Source of the DNA: Microbacterium sp. zg-Y1090
GTDB lineage: Bacteria; Actinomycetota; Actinomycetes; Actinomycetales; Microbacteriaceae
Reading direction: 5' to 3'
Assembly (NCBI RefSeq): GCF_030246945.1
Contig: NZ_CP126742.1
Coordinates: forward strand, 558,001-622,000
DNA: 64,000 nucleotides
In this document: positions 52,923 to 61,109 of the stretch, one piece after another
Numbering within the stretch: position 1 is the stretch's first letter
How the letters are laid out: every line of letters starts with the position of its first letter
Translations under genes and position numbers: made by a program
Notes under the pieces: model-generated
What the model saw: only the letters and a program-made list of their open reading frames with translations
Databases searched by the model: none
Told to the model about the DNA's origin: nothing

Positions 52923-53756
52923 ATGACCTCCGCTCTGCCCCCCATCGCGATCCTCGGCGCCGGCTCCATGGGGGGTGCGGTGCTGCACGGTCTCGTGCGC
53001 TCGGCATCCGCGCCGCAGGTCACCGTGACCAACCGCACCGGGGCCAAGGCCGCGGCGCTGGAAGGGCTTCCCGGCGTGCGCAGCATCGCCCTCGAGCGGG
53101 ATCCGCAGGGCAACGTGCGCGCGGCGGAATCCGCCGACATCGTGCTCATCGGGGTGAAGCCCGCCTTGGTGCCCGATCTGCTGCGCGAGATCGCTCCGGC
53201 CGTGCGGCCGGGCACGGTCGTGGTGAGCCTGGCGGCCGGCGTCACCGTCGCCACATTCGAGTCGATCCTGGGTCCTCGGGTGCCGGTGCTGCGGTCCATG
53301 CCCAACACCCCCGCCCTCGTCGGCAAGGGCGTCACGGGGCTCGCTCCCGGCACCACCGCCGACGCGGACCACGTCGCGCTGGTGCGTCGGCTGTTCGAGA
53401 CGGTCGGCGCCGTCGTCGAGGTGCCCGAAGAGCAGATCGACGCCCTGTCCACCATCTCGGGCTCGGGCCCCGCCTACGTCTTCCTCCTCATCGAGGAGCT
53501 CACCGCCGCCGCCCGGGGCAAGGGCTTCGCCGACGCCGACGCGCGCCTCATGGTGCAGCAGACCTTCCTCGGCGCGACCGCGCTGCTGGAGTCATCCGGT
53601 GAGGATCCCGCAGAGCTGCGGCGTCAGGTGACGAGCCCGAAGGGCACCACCGAGCGGGCCGTCGCGGTGCTGCAGCACGCCGATCTGGCGGGACTGTTCG
53701 CCCGCGCCACGGATGCCGCGCTCGCACGTGCCCGGGAGCTGGCAGCCGGCGACTGA
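52923..53756 (+). CDS. proC: Pyrroline-5-carboxylate reductase
   Basis: 277 residues. The Rossmann NADPH site is AILGAGSMGGAVL at the N-terminus. MPNTPALVGKGVTGL and the C-terminal dimer helices AISGSGPAYVFLLIEEL, then SPKGTTERAVAVL, are diagnostic. It catalyses the last step of proline synthesis. It is a single-gene unit. GAGGAT 6 nt before ATG resembles the leaderless -10 of neighbours but with a non-consensus first base. Confidence 0.95.
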   Translation: MTSALPPIAILGAGSMGGAVLHGLVRSASAPQVTVTNRTGAKAAALEGLPGVRSIALERDPQGNVRAAESADIVLIGVKPALVPDLLREIAPAVRPGTVVVSLAAGVTVATFESILGPRVPVLRSMPNTPALVGKGVTGLAPGTTADADHVALVRRLFETVGAVVEVPEEQIDALSTISGSGPAYVFLLIEELTAAARGKGFADADARLMVQQTFLGATALLESSGEDPAELRRQVTSPKGTTERAVAVLQHADLAGLFARATDAALARARELAAGD

Positions 53757-53769
53757 AGCTTGCGCGGCC

Positions 53770-54441
53770 TCAGCGGTCGAGGCCGGCGAACCTCTCGATG
53801 TCGGAGTTCGTGCCCGACACGATGATGAGGTCGTGGTTGGTGACGACCGTGTTCGCCTCGGCATACCGGAAGGGCTTGCCGGGACTCTTCACCCCGACGA
53901 CGGTCACCCGGTACTTCGTGCGCACGCCGGATTCGTTCAGCCCGACGCCGCGGATGAACTTCGGCGGATACATCTTCGCCAGCACGAAGTCGTCGTCGAA
54001 GCGGATGAAGTCCAGCATGCGGCCGCTGACGAGGTGCGCCACGCGCTCGCCGGCCTCACGCTCGGGGTAGACGACGTGGTTCGCCCCGACGCGGGCCAGG
54101 ATCTTGCCGTGCGACTGCGAGACGGCCTTCGCCCAGATCTGCGGCACCTTCAGGTCCACGAGGTTCGCGGTGATGAGCACCGACGCCTCGATCGACGAGC
54201 CGGTCGCGACGATGGCCACCTGGAAGTCCTGTGCGCCCACCTGCTTGAGGGCGTCGATGTTGCGCGCGTCGGCCTGCACCGTGTGGGTGACGCGCTCGGA
54301 CCACTTCTGCACGAGCTCGAGGTTCGCGTCGATCGCGAGCACGTCGCGGTCGAGGCGGTCGAGTTCCCCCGCGCAGGCGGCGCCGAAGCGACCGAGTCCG
54401 ATGACGAGGACGGGAGCGTCTCCCCGGATCTGCTCAACCAA
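53770..54441 (-). CDS. ktrA: Potassium uptake regulatory subunit KtrA (RCK)
   Basis: 223 residues, one RCK unit. The N-terminal Rossmann NAD/ATP-binding half has VLVIGLGRFGAACAGELDRL, VQADARNIDALKQVGAQDF and VATGSSIEASVL. The C-terminal RCK_C half is from about 145. It gates the KtrB channel in response to ATP/ADP and c-di-AMP in known systems. Its start overlaps the ktrB stop by 8 nt, so the two subunits are translationally coupled. Confidence 0.93.
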   Translation of the reverse strand: MVEQIRGDAPVLVIGLGRFGAACAGELDRLDRDVLAIDANLELVQKWSERVTHTVQADARNIDALKQVGAQDFQVAIVATGSSIEASVLITANLVDLKVPQIWAKAVSQSHGKILARVGANHVVYPEREAGERVAHLVSGRMLDFIRFDDDFVLAKMYPPKFIRGVGLNESGVRTKYRVTVVGVKSPGKPFRYAEANTVVTNHDLIIVSGTNSDIERFAGLDR

Positions 54442-55876
54442 CGATCGGCCTTTCCACCGGCATCGAGTACAGCTGCGAACGCGCTGTCGCGGCGATGGCC
54501 GCGGCGAGAGTCACTGTACCAACGCGGCCCATGAACATCGTCGCGGCCATGACGTAGATGCCCGAGTCGGGCAGCTCCGCGGTGAGTCCCGTCGACAGCC
54601 CGACGGTGGCGAACCCGGAGATCACGTCGAACAGCACGAATTCGATGGGCGCCTTGGTGATCTGCGCGATCGTGATGGTCGACAGCGCGACGATGGTCGC
54701 TCCCCACGCCACGACCGAGAGCGCGACGCGCTGCACGTCGCTGGGGATGCGGCGTCCGAAGGCTTCGACCTGCTGGCGCCCCTTGGCCTCCGACCACACC
54801 GCCAGCGCCAGCACCGCCAGCGTCGTCACCTTGATGCCGCCCGCCGTGGAAGCCGAGCCGCCGCCGACGAACATGAGCATCGAGCCGACCACGAGCGAGG
54901 AGCCGTTGAGTTCTCCGATGTCGATGAGCGAGAAGCCGCCGGACCGGGTCATCGCCGAGAGGAACAGCGATTGGAACGCGGTGTCCCAGGCATCCATCGC
55001 CCCGAAGGTCTTCGGATTGGCGTATTCCAGGCTGACCACCGCCACGGCCCCCGCGAAGAAGAGCACCACGGTGGTGATGAGGGTCAGTTTGGTGTGCAGC
55101 GACCAGCGGCGCACGTGCCAGGTGTGTCGCCACAGGGTGAAGATCACCGGGAAGCCGATGGAGCCCAGGAAGACGCCGATCATCAGCACGGTCAGGAAGT
55201 AGTAGTCGTCGGCGAAGGGAGCCAGACCTTCGGCGTTCGGGACGAATCCGGTATTCGTGAAGGACATCGCCGCGTAGTAGGGGGCCTCCCACAGGGCGCT
55301 GAGGGGATCGATGCCGGCTGCGAGCAGGGCGGGATAGATGAGCACCGCGAGCGCGGCCTCGATGATGAGGGTCGACAGCGCCACGGTCGAGAGCATCTGG
55401 CCGACTTCACCCAGCCGCACCGTCTGCCCTTCGTTGACGGGCCCGCCGTGGGCGCGCAGCGGATTGGTGTCGCCGGCGGCGATGAGCTTCGCGCGCAGGC
55501 CGAGCCGTTTGGAGATCACCAGCCCCAGGATCGAGGCGAGGGTCAGCACGCCCAGTGCCCCGACGTTCACGCCGATGTAGGTGATGACATGGCCCAGCGG
55601 CGACCAGTGCGCGTACATGTCGACCGTGGAAAGTCCGGTCACGCAGATCGTGGAGACGGCCGTGAACAGGGCATCCGCCAGCGGGGTCGCCCGACCGTCC
55701 GCCGCGGCGGCGGGAAGCGAGTACAGCGCCGTGAACACGAGGATGAGTACGACGAAGACCATCACCGCGAATCGTGCGGGAGAGGAGGTCGTCAAATCGC
55801 GGAAGGTGTCGCGGATGCGATTCATTCGCGCGAGGGCGCGGCTACGCAGCCGGGTGCCGACGGTTCGCCCCGTCAT
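54434..55876 (-). CDS. ktrB: Potassium uptake channel subunit KtrB (TrkH family)
   Basis: 480 residues with four M1-P-M2 repeats. The pore-loop glycine segments include ICVTGLSTVDMYAHWSP, MSFTNTGFVPNAEGLAP, TRSGGFSLIDIGELN and SGFATVGLSTGLTAELP, each with the conserved Gly of the selectivity filter. Together with KtrA it imports K+ (Na+-dependent in known cases). The start (MTGRTVGTRL) follows GAGGA. An inner Met 27 residues downstream is also possible. Confidence 0.93.
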   Translation of the reverse strand: MTGRTVGTRLRSRALARMNRIRDTFRDLTTSSPARFAVMVFVVLILVFTALYSLPAAAADGRATPLADALFTAVSTICVTGLSTVDMYAHWSPLGHVITYIGVNVGALGVLTLASILGLVISKRLGLRAKLIAAGDTNPLRAHGGPVNEGQTVRLGEVGQMLSTVALSTLIIEAALAVLIYPALLAAGIDPLSALWEAPYYAAMSFTNTGFVPNAEGLAPFADDYYFLTVLMIGVFLGSIGFPVIFTLWRHTWHVRRWSLHTKLTLITTVVLFFAGAVAVVSLEYANPKTFGAMDAWDTAFQSLFLSAMTRSGGFSLIDIGELNGSSLVVGSMLMFVGGGSASTAGGIKVTTLAVLALAVWSEAKGRQQVEAFGRRIPSDVQRVALSVVAWGATIVALSTITIAQITKAPIEFVLFDVISGFATVGLSTGLTAELPDSGIYVMAATMFMGRVGTVTLAAAIAATARSQLYSMPVERPIVG

Positions 55877-55944
55877 GCGGGGTCCTCCTCGCTCTCGGAT
55901 CCGTGTCATGGTACTCCCGCAGGGGCGCGGCTAACCTATACCCC

Positions 55945-56346
55945 ATGGCGGATATCTTCGACGTGATCGCCGACGGCACCCGTCGGGAGATCCTGCAGCT
56001 CCTTCTCGCGCGCACGTCGGGCGGTGAGCACGGTGGCACGAGCGTGTCCCGCATCGTGGCGGATCTCGGTGTCAGTCAGCCGACGGTGTCCAAGCATCTC
56101 AAGGTCCTGCGCGAGGCAGGGCTCGTCTCCGTGCGCGAGGAAGGGCAGCATCGCTACTACAGCCTCTCCACGGCGCCGCTGGACATCGTGGACGACTGGC
56201 TCATGCCGTTCATGCTGGAAGAGGAGCAGGAGGAGCTCCCCGCCCTCCCCGGATCCGCCGCGCAGGCGGCGGAGGCTGTCGGGCGCGCCGCGGCATCCGC
56301 GAAGCATGCCCTCTCGAGCGTGTTCAGCAGGATGCCGGGGCGCTGA
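55945..56346 (+). CDS. ArsR-type winged-helix regulator
   Basis: 133 residues. The N-terminal HTH begins directly (MADIFDVIADGTRREILQLLL) with recognition helix VSQPTVSKHLKVLREAGLV and wing GQHRYYSLS. The C-terminal 45 residues are acidic then Ala-rich, with no metal-binding Cys or His cluster, so it is probably not a metal sensor. TAACCT lies 7 nt before ATG (leaderless). It is divergent from ktrBA and may regulate it; no palindrome is evident. Confidence 0.88.
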   Translation: MADIFDVIADGTRREILQLLLARTSGGEHGGTSVSRIVADLGVSQPTVSKHLKVLREAGLVSVREEGQHRYYSLSTAPLDIVDDWLMPFMLEEEQEELPALPGSAAQAAEAVGRAAASAKHALSSVFSRMPGR

Positions 56347-56433
56347 GCCCTACACCACAGCCGTCCCAGTGGTCACACCGGTTTACAGCCGTCGCATGCG
56401 GACCCTAGAGTGTGGTCATCACGAGGGGGAACC

Positions 56434-56625
56434 ATGGCTGAACTGCCGGATATGCGATTCTTGACGGTCGCCGAGGTCGCCGAGCTCATGCGCGTCTCCA
56501 AGATGACGGTCTACCGCCTCGTGCATGCCGGCGAGCTCCCCGCCGTGCGCTTCGGCCGCAGCTACCGCGTGCCCGAGAGTGCCGTCGTGGATGCCTTGCA
56601 ACGTCCTATCGCCGACGTCGGCTAG
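56434..56625 (+). CDS. Small excisionase-like HTH protein (HTH_17)
   Basis: 63 residues: MRFLTVAEVAELMRVSKMTVYRLVHAGELPAVRFGRSYRVPESAV, a MerR/excisionase-type winged helix with a Trp-free wing. It has no dimer coil, so it resembles BldC-sized regulators. It sits immediately upstream of the 32-residue ribosomal-type protein, an arrangement common in actinobacteria. AGGGGGA precedes ATG. There is no phage context, so it is a chromosomal regulator, not an excisionase. Confidence 0.9.
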   Translation: MAELPDMRFLTVAEVAELMRVSKMTVYRLVHAGELPAVRFGRSYRVPESAVVDALQRPIADVG

Positions 56626-56707
56626 ACTGATCCGAGGCATTTTTCCGTTTGCCCGATCCCGGGTGTGGTTCCACCACTCCCAGACCCCTGACATAGTGAG
56701 GTTTTCC

Positions 56708-56806
56708 GTGGGTTCAGTCATCAAGAAGCGCCGCAAGCGCATGGCGAAGAAGAAGCACCGCAAGCTGCTTCGCAAGACTCGCCACCAGCGCCGCAACAAG
56801 AAGTAA
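56708..56806 (+). CDS. AURKAIP1/COX24-domain small ribosomal protein (bS22-like)
   Basis: 32 residues from GTG, nearly half Lys/Arg: VGSVIKKRRKRMAKKKHRKLLRKTRH. It matches the actinobacterial extra 30S protein (bS22) carrying the AURKAIP1/COX24 domain, which sits near the decoding centre. It is below usual gene-finder length, but this family is well known. It follows the small HTH gene after a 82-nt gap and is closed by a hairpin terminator. Confidence 0.93.
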   Translation: MGSVIKKRRKRMAKKKHRKLLRKTRHQRRNKK

Positions 56807-56820
56807 GCGGCATCCCACAC

Positions 56821-56860
56821 AAGCGCCCCCGACCGGTTCACCGCGTCGCAGGGGGCGCTT
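56821..56860 (+). terminator. Terminator after the bS22-like gene
   Basis: A 10-bp perfect stem, AAGCGCCCCC (56821-56830) with GGGGGCGCTT (56851-56860), has a 20-nt loop. It is 14 bp past the stop. Confidence 0.75.
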
Positions 56861-56893
56861 CGTGTTCTGAAGGCCGGGTGTGAAAGGACCGTC

Positions 56894-57187
56894 ATGAAGT
56901 CGATCACCGTCCAGCAGCTGCGCGAGCGCCAGGGCACTCCGCTCATCGATGTGCGCGAAGAGCACGAGTTCGCCGCCGGCCACGTGCCCGGTGCGGTGAA
57001 CCTGCCGATGTCGCAGCTGGGCGACCTGCTCGATCGTCTGCCCGACGAGCCGTTCGACGTCATCTGCCAGGCCGGCGGCCGCTCCGCGCAGGTGGTGACC
57101 GCGCTCGAGCAGCGCGGCTACGACGCCACCAATGTGGCGGGCGGCACCGGGGAGTGGATCGCTTCAGGCTTTCCCGTCGAGCACTGA
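56894..57187 (+). CDS. Rhodanese-like domain protein
   Basis: 97 residues, single rhodanese domain: LIDVREEHEFAAGHVPGAVNLP, catalytic Cys58 in VICQAGGRSAQV and the closing NVAGGTGEWIASGFPV. It is a persulfide-carrying sulfurtransferase in the cytoplasm. It leads a run of three small genes (glutaredoxin-like at 57189, then Dabb). The spacing to the next GTG is one base, so they are one operon. AAAGGA lies 7 nt before ATG. Confidence 0.92.
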   Translation: MKSITVQQLRERQGTPLIDVREEHEFAAGHVPGAVNLPMSQLGDLLDRLPDEPFDVICQAGGRSAQVVTALEQRGYDATNVAGGTGEWIASGFPVEH

Positions 57188-57188
57188 C

Positions 57189-57446
57189 GTGACCAGGCTC
57201 ACCCTCATCTCCAAGCCCGACTGCCACCTCTGCGACGTGGCGCGGGAGGTCGTCGAGACCGTCGTCGCCGAGTTGCCCGAAGAGAGCGTCACCGTCGACG
57301 AGCTGTCGATCCAGGACGACCAGGCTCTCCACGACCTGTGGTGGGAGAAGATCCCGGTCGTCCTCGTCGACGGTCGGCTGCACGCCCACTGGCGCGTCTC
57401 GCCCGACCGGCTGCGCGCCGCACTGACCGAGGAGGTCTCCCGATGA
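57189..57446 (+). CDS. Glutaredoxin-like protein (DUF836 type)
   Basis: 85 residues from GTG. The thioredoxin fold starts TLISKPDCHLCDVAREVVE with redox Cys12 and Cys15. Then come VTVDELSIQDD and the cis-Pro loop KIPVVLVDGRLHAHW. It is likely a thiol-disulfide exchanger; the partner may be the rhodanese encoded just before it. The start overlaps the preceding stop region, and its own stop overlaps the next ATG. Confidence 0.9.
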   Translation: MTRLTLISKPDCHLCDVAREVVETVVAELPEESVTVDELSIQDDQALHDLWWEKIPVVLVDGRLHAHWRVSPDRLRAALTEEVSR

Positions 57447-57742
57447 TCCGTCACGTCGCGGCGTTCAAGCTCGCCGATGCTGACCCCGCCGTGCGCTCGG
57501 CGCAGGCTGCCGAGGCCGCGCGCCGGCTCACCGCGCTCGTGGGCGTGGTGCCGTCGCTGCGCGCCATGAGCGCCGGCGCCGAGGCACTGCACCTTCCCGG
57601 CAACTGGGACCTCGTGCTGGTGGCGGACTTCGACGACGCCGCCGGTCTCGACGCCTACCAGGTGCATCCCGCGCACGAAGAGGTCGCGGCCTTCATCGGC
57701 GGCCTGCGCTCCGACCGCGCCGCCGTGGACTTCGAGGTCTGA
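57443..57742 (+). CDS. Dabb-family stress-responsive protein
   Basis: 99 residues: MIRHVAAFKLADADP, then a ferredoxin-like alpha/beta pattern ending LDAYQVHPAHEEVAAFIGGL, the hallmark of Dabb (stress responsive A/B barrel). It forms dimeric barrels; in most bacteria the activity is unknown. It is third gene of the rhodanese operon (ATGA overlap) and converges with the phosphatase 6 bp away. Confidence 0.9.
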   Translation: MIRHVAAFKLADADPAVRSAQAAEAARRLTALVGVVPSLRAMSAGAEALHLPGNWDLVLVADFDDAAGLDAYQVHPAHEEVAAFIGGLRSDRAAVDFEV

Positions 57743-57748
57743 GCCGCC

Positions 57749-58549
57749 TCAGCCGCGCAGGCGCGCGTTCAGCCCCGCCGATTCGTCCTCGCTGAGTCCC
57801 CCGGCACGCAGATACGCTTCCGATCCGCCGCGCTCGTCGACCCAGGCCAGTGCCGCCTCGATGGCGGATGCCGGTGCGCCGGCGATCAGCGTGGTCAGGG
57901 CCGGTGTCAGCGGCACGCCCATGCCGGTGACGAGGGAGAACATCTGGTCCGCCCACGCGCCGGACAGGTTGCGCTCGGAGGCGGTGTAGTCCGCCACGAT
58001 CGCGTCACGCTCCACGCCGACCGTGTCGAGGATGAGGGCCATGGCGACGCCGGTGCGGTCCTTGCCCGCCGTGCAGTGCAGGAGCACCCCCGAGGATTGC
58101 TCGACGGGAGCCGCCACCGTGCGGGCGGCCTCGGCGAATGCGGTGGCGCCGTGCTCGAGCATCCGCGCGTAGATCTCCTCCAGGGTGGGGAGCTGCTCCA
58201 GGGCGTCGGCGATCGCCTGCTCCGCAGCACCCCGGTCGCCCGATTGCCGTCCCATCTGCATCGCCTGCTGGGCGAGCCCGGTGAGGGCGCCCTCCAGCAG
58301 CGGCAGCCGGACGGTGTGGAAGGCGCGGCTGGCGGGCAGCCGGTCGGGAGCCATCTGCTGCTCGAAGGGGGTGCGGAAGTCGACGATCACCTCGATGTCG
58401 CTTTCGGCGAGCTGCCCGAGGCCGTCGGCGGTGAGTCCGCCCAGCGCGTCGGAGCGGAACAGGACGCCCGCCGCCGTCGAGCCTCCGCCCCGCAGCGGCA
58501 TCCCGCCGGCATCGCGGAAGTTGACGGTGCCTTCGAGCCTGTCGATCAT
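57749..58549 (-). CDS. Protein tyrosine phosphatase (Y_phosphatase3/PtpB-like)
   Basis: 266 residues. The N-terminal VNFRDAGGMPLRGGG...GVLFRSDAL and VIVDFRTPFE are typical of the family. The P-loop is Cys159-X5-Arg165 in HCTAGKDRTGVA. The family includes Mycobacterium PtpB, which also acts on phosphoinositides. There is no signal peptide. TAGGCT (58561-58556, minus strand) lies 6 nt before ATG, a leaderless-type promoter. It converges closely with the Dabb gene. Confidence 0.93.
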   Translation of the reverse strand: MIDRLEGTVNFRDAGGMPLRGGGSTAAGVLFRSDALGGLTADGLGQLAESDIEVIVDFRTPFEQQMAPDRLPASRAFHTVRLPLLEGALTGLAQQAMQMGRQSGDRGAAEQAIADALEQLPTLEEIYARMLEHGATAFAEAARTVAAPVEQSSGVLLHCTAGKDRTGVAMALILDTVGVERDAIVADYTASERNLSGAWADQMFSLVTGMGVPLTPALTTLIAGAPASAIEAALAWVDERGGSEAYLRAGGLSEDESAGLNARLRG

Positions 58550-58590
58550 GGGCCGAGCCTAACGCGGCGCGCGGGCCCACGCCCTGGCCG

Positions 58591-58616
58591 CCCCCGGGGA
58601 GGAGGCTGCCCGGGGG
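58591..58616 (-). terminator. Terminator of the drug-efflux MFS gene
   Basis: CCCCCGGG (58591-58598) and CCCGGGGG (58609-58616) form an 8-bp stem with a 10-nt loop. It lies just past the MFS stop on the minus strand. Confidence 0.65.
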
Positions 58617-58621
58617 TCGGT

Positions 58622-60058
58622 CTAGCGGTGTGCGTCGGCCGTCGGGCCGTCGATGCTCAGGCGGTCGGTCCGGCGATTGCGTACGAAGACGATCGCGATC
58701 ACGGCCGCCGCCATCATCCCGATCGCAGCGGCGACGAACGTCGCACTGTAGCCTTCGACGAGCACAGCGGGGGAGGGCAGGCCCGACCCGTGGGGTCCCA
58801 CGACCGAGGCGTACACCGCCGTGAACACCGACAGCCCGATGGAACCGCCGATCTGCATGGCCGAGTTGGCCGTCGCGGACGCGACGCCGGCATCGTGCGC
58901 GGGAACGCCGGCGAGTGCCAGGTTCTGCAGGGGCACGAAGATGAACGCCATCCCGACCCCCATCACGATCAGCGCGGGGAGCACCTCCAGCGCGTACGAG
59001 CCTCCGGTGATACGGGAGAGCAGCAGCAGGCTCCCAGCCACGACGACGGGACCCGTGATCATGAGCGGCCGCGGGCCGATGCGCCCCAGCAGCGAGGTCA
59101 CCAGTGGCGCAGTGAGCATCGTCGCGAGGGGCAGGGGCAGGCTCGCCATGCCCGCCGTCAGTGCCGTCATGCCGAGGACGAGCTGCAGGTGGAAGGTGAG
59201 ATACAGCGTCGCCCCGATCATGACGCTGCCGGCGACGGCCTGGATGAGGAAGGCGCCGGCACGCACACGGTCGGTGACGACGTGCAGCGGCAGCAGGGGG
59301 TTGGCGGCGCGCGTCTCGATCCACACGAACAGGGCGATCAGCGCGACACCGGTGACGAGGAAGCCGACGGTCGCCGGATTGCCCCAGCCGAACTCCGCCA
59401 GGCTGAAGCCGTAGACGAGCGAGCCGAGCCCCAGGGTCACCGTCACTGCGCCCCGGATATCGTACCGGTTCTCGCCCTCCGCCTTGGACTCGCGCAGGAA
59501 CAGTGCCGCGCCCACGAGGCCGACGACGACGAAGACGAGGTTCACCAGCAGGCACCAGCGCCAGCTGAAGAACTCCGTGAGCAGGCCGCCGAGCGCGAGC
59601 CCGACAGCCGCGCCCGCGCCGGCGACTGTGCCGAACACGGCGAAGGCGGTGTTGCGGTCCCGTCCCGTCGGGAACGTCACCGTCAGCAGGGCCAGGGCCG
59701 CCGGCGCCAGAAGTGCGGCGAACACGCCCTGCAGGCCGCGGGCGAGGATCAGCTCGGCGCCGGTCTGGGCCAGCCCGCCCCACAGCGAGGCGATGCCGAA
59801 GCCCACCATGCCCACCATGAAGGTGCGCTTGCGGCCCCAGTAGTCGGCGATGCGGCCGCCCAGAAACAGCAGCGCTCCGAACGCGAGGGCGTAGGCGGTG
59901 ACGACCCACTGGCGTGCGCTGTCGGTGAGGTCGAGGGCGGCCTGGGCCTGGGGCAGCGCGATGTTCACGATCGTGCCGTCGAGGACGACCACGAGCTGTG
60001 TGAGCGACAGCACGGCGAGGGCCCACCAGCGGGTGCGCGGGGACAGGGGTGAAGACAT
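58622..60058 (-). CDS. MFS drug-efflux transporter (DHA2, EmrB/QacA type)
   Basis: 478 residues with fourteen hydrophobic segments. Signatures: VVVLDGTIVNIALPQAQAAL (motif D1), LGGRIADYWGRKRTFM (motif A) and AVFGTVAGAGAAVGLALGGLL (motif C of antiporters). It exports drugs or organic cations by proton antiport. Its GGAGG ribosome binding site lies inside a 10-bp hairpin in the mRNA leader, so expression is probably controlled at translation or by attenuation. No regulator gene is adjacent. Confidence 0.92.
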   Translation of the reverse strand: MSSPLSPRTRWWALAVLSLTQLVVVLDGTIVNIALPQAQAALDLTDSARQWVVTAYALAFGALLFLGGRIADYWGRKRTFMVGMVGFGIASLWGGLAQTGAELILARGLQGVFAALLAPAALALLTVTFPTGRDRNTAFAVFGTVAGAGAAVGLALGGLLTEFFSWRWCLLVNLVFVVVGLVGAALFLRESKAEGENRYDIRGAVTVTLGLGSLVYGFSLAEFGWGNPATVGFLVTGVALIALFVWIETRAANPLLPLHVVTDRVRAGAFLIQAVAGSVMIGATLYLTFHLQLVLGMTALTAGMASLPLPLATMLTAPLVTSLLGRIGPRPLMITGPVVVAGSLLLLSRITGGSYALEVLPALIVMGVGMAFIFVPLQNLALAGVPAHDAGVASATANSAMQIGGSIGLSVFTAVYASVVGPHGSGLPSPAVLVEGYSATFVAAAIGMMAAAVIAIVFVRNRRTDRLSIDGPTADAHR

Positions 60059-60062
60059 GGAA

Positions 60063-60100
60063 AAACCTCCGGGTGTCTGGGTGAGAGATGCCGGAGGTTT
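60063..60100 (-). promoter_or_regulatory. Ribosome-binding-site hairpin of the efflux gene
   Basis: In the minus-strand leader AAACCTCCGG (60100-60091) pairs perfectly with CCGGAGGTTT (60072-60063), hiding the GGAGG that lies 8 nt before ATG (60058). A third segment, CTGGAGGTTC (60165-60156), could pair instead with AACCTCC of the first arm and free the site. This is a possible switch, with no proof. Confidence 0.55.
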
Positions 60101-60242
60101 CGAGCCTCGGACCGCAGCGGAAGAGTCGTGCGACCACCTCGCGCAGGGGGCGAGCGAACCTCCAGTTTACCCTCCGCCGGCACCGGCAGGCCGCCACCGA
60201 CCCCCCTAGTCGCGGTGTCGGGGCGTCACTATGCTCACCGCC

Positions 60243-60722
60243 ATGACGGTCAGAGAGCATGCCACAGACAGCAGACCGCACCACCCCACGCCCGCGTTCG
60301 CGCAGCCCAAGCTCATCGCCTTCGTCTTCTTGGGGGGCATGGTCGGGGTGGCCGCACGACTCGGGCTCACCGTCGCGATCCCCGAGCAGCGCGGGGATGA
60401 GTGGGCGGTGCTCACAGCCAACCTGCTCGGTCCCTTCCTCCTCGGATTCCTCCTCACGGCGCTGGCCTCCCGCAAGCCCGAGACACCCGGCAGGCGCGAT
60501 TTCCGCCTCTTCGCCGGCACCGGCATCATGGGCGGCTTCACCACCTACAGCTCGCTGGCGACCAACAGCGCGCTGCTCGTGGAGACCGACGGCTTCATCG
60601 GCGTCGCCTATGCGCTCGGCACGCTCATCGGCGGCATCCTGACCGCCTGGCTCGGAGTGTGGCTGGCCGGGGTGGCCTTCCCCGCCAGACCCGCCCCCGC
60701 GACGAAGGGTGGCGCGTCATGA
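60243..60722 (+). CDS. crcB: Fluoride channel subunit CrcB/Fluc (first copy)
   Basis: 159 residues from ATG at 60243, with four transmembrane helices. The first has IAFVFLGGMVGVAARLGL. The family FGGFTTYSS appears as GIMGGFTTYSSLAT, and a conserved Asn occurs in ANLLGPFLLG. Two Fluc subunits form antiparallel dimers that let fluoride leave the cell. TATGCT lies 7 nt before 60243, supporting this start over an ATG four codons upstream. Its stop overlaps the second crcB (ATGA); paired genes usually form heterodimers. No fluoride riboswitch was found upstream. Confidence 0.93.
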   Translation: MTVREHATDSRPHHPTPAFAQPKLIAFVFLGGMVGVAARLGLTVAIPEQRGDEWAVLTANLLGPFLLGFLLTALASRKPETPGRRDFRLFAGTGIMGGFTTYSSLATNSALLVETDGFIGVAYALGTLIGGILTAWLGVWLAGVAFPARPAPATKGGAS

Positions 60723-61096
60723 CCGTCGGAGTCTTCCTCCTCGCGGTCGTCGGCGGTGGCCTGGGAGCGGCCCTGCGGTTCGTCACCGATGGGCTGATCA
60801 TGCGCCGCGTGTCCTCCGGCTACCCGTGGGGCACCTTCGTCATCAACTCCGTCGGCTCGCTGCTGCTCGGGTTCCTCACCGGTCTGTCGGACTCCTCGGT
60901 GCTGGATGCCGCATGGCTCACGATCCTCGGCGGCGGGGTGATGGGCGGGTTCACCACCTTCAGCACCGCCATGGTCGACACCGTGCACATGCTGCAGAAG
61001 CGCACGTACGGACGCTTCTTCGCCAACTCGCTGGGGATGCTGATCCTCACGGTGCTGCTGGCCGTCGTCGGACTGGCGATCGGCCGAGCCCTGTGA
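60719..61096 (+). CDS. crcB: Fluoride channel subunit CrcB/Fluc (second copy)
   Basis: 125 residues, four transmembrane helices. Motifs: VGGGLGAALRFVTDGL, GTFVINSVGSLLLG (the conserved Asn), GGGVMGGFTTFSTAMVD (FTTFS fluoride path) and the final Gly-rich helix. It is shorter than the first copy, lacking its N-terminal extension. It is translationally coupled to it and probably the opposite-orientation partner. The downstream gene starts 13 bp later. Confidence 0.94.
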   Translation: MTVGVFLLAVVGGGLGAALRFVTDGLIMRRVSSGYPWGTFVINSVGSLLLGFLTGLSDSSVLDAAWLTILGGGVMGGFTTFSTAMVDTVHMLQKRTYGRFFANSLGMLILTVLLAVVGLAIGRAL

Positions 61097-61109
61097 CGCG
61101 GCACGGGCG

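Noticed and set aside
56434..56625. Phage excisionase
   Set aside because: The HTH_17 domain looks excisionase-like, but there is no integrase, att site or phage gene, and the pairing with the bS22-like gene is a chromosomal arrangement.
60101..60242. Fluoride riboswitch upstream of crcB
   Set aside because: No GGnGAUGG-type start or matching CUGAU segment; the first crcB appears to have a leaderless promoter immediately before its start.
60231..60242. Upstream ATG as start of the first crcB
   Set aside because: The codon overlaps the likely -10 box TATGCT; the ATG at 60243, 7 nt downstream, fits the leaderless pattern of the neighbours.
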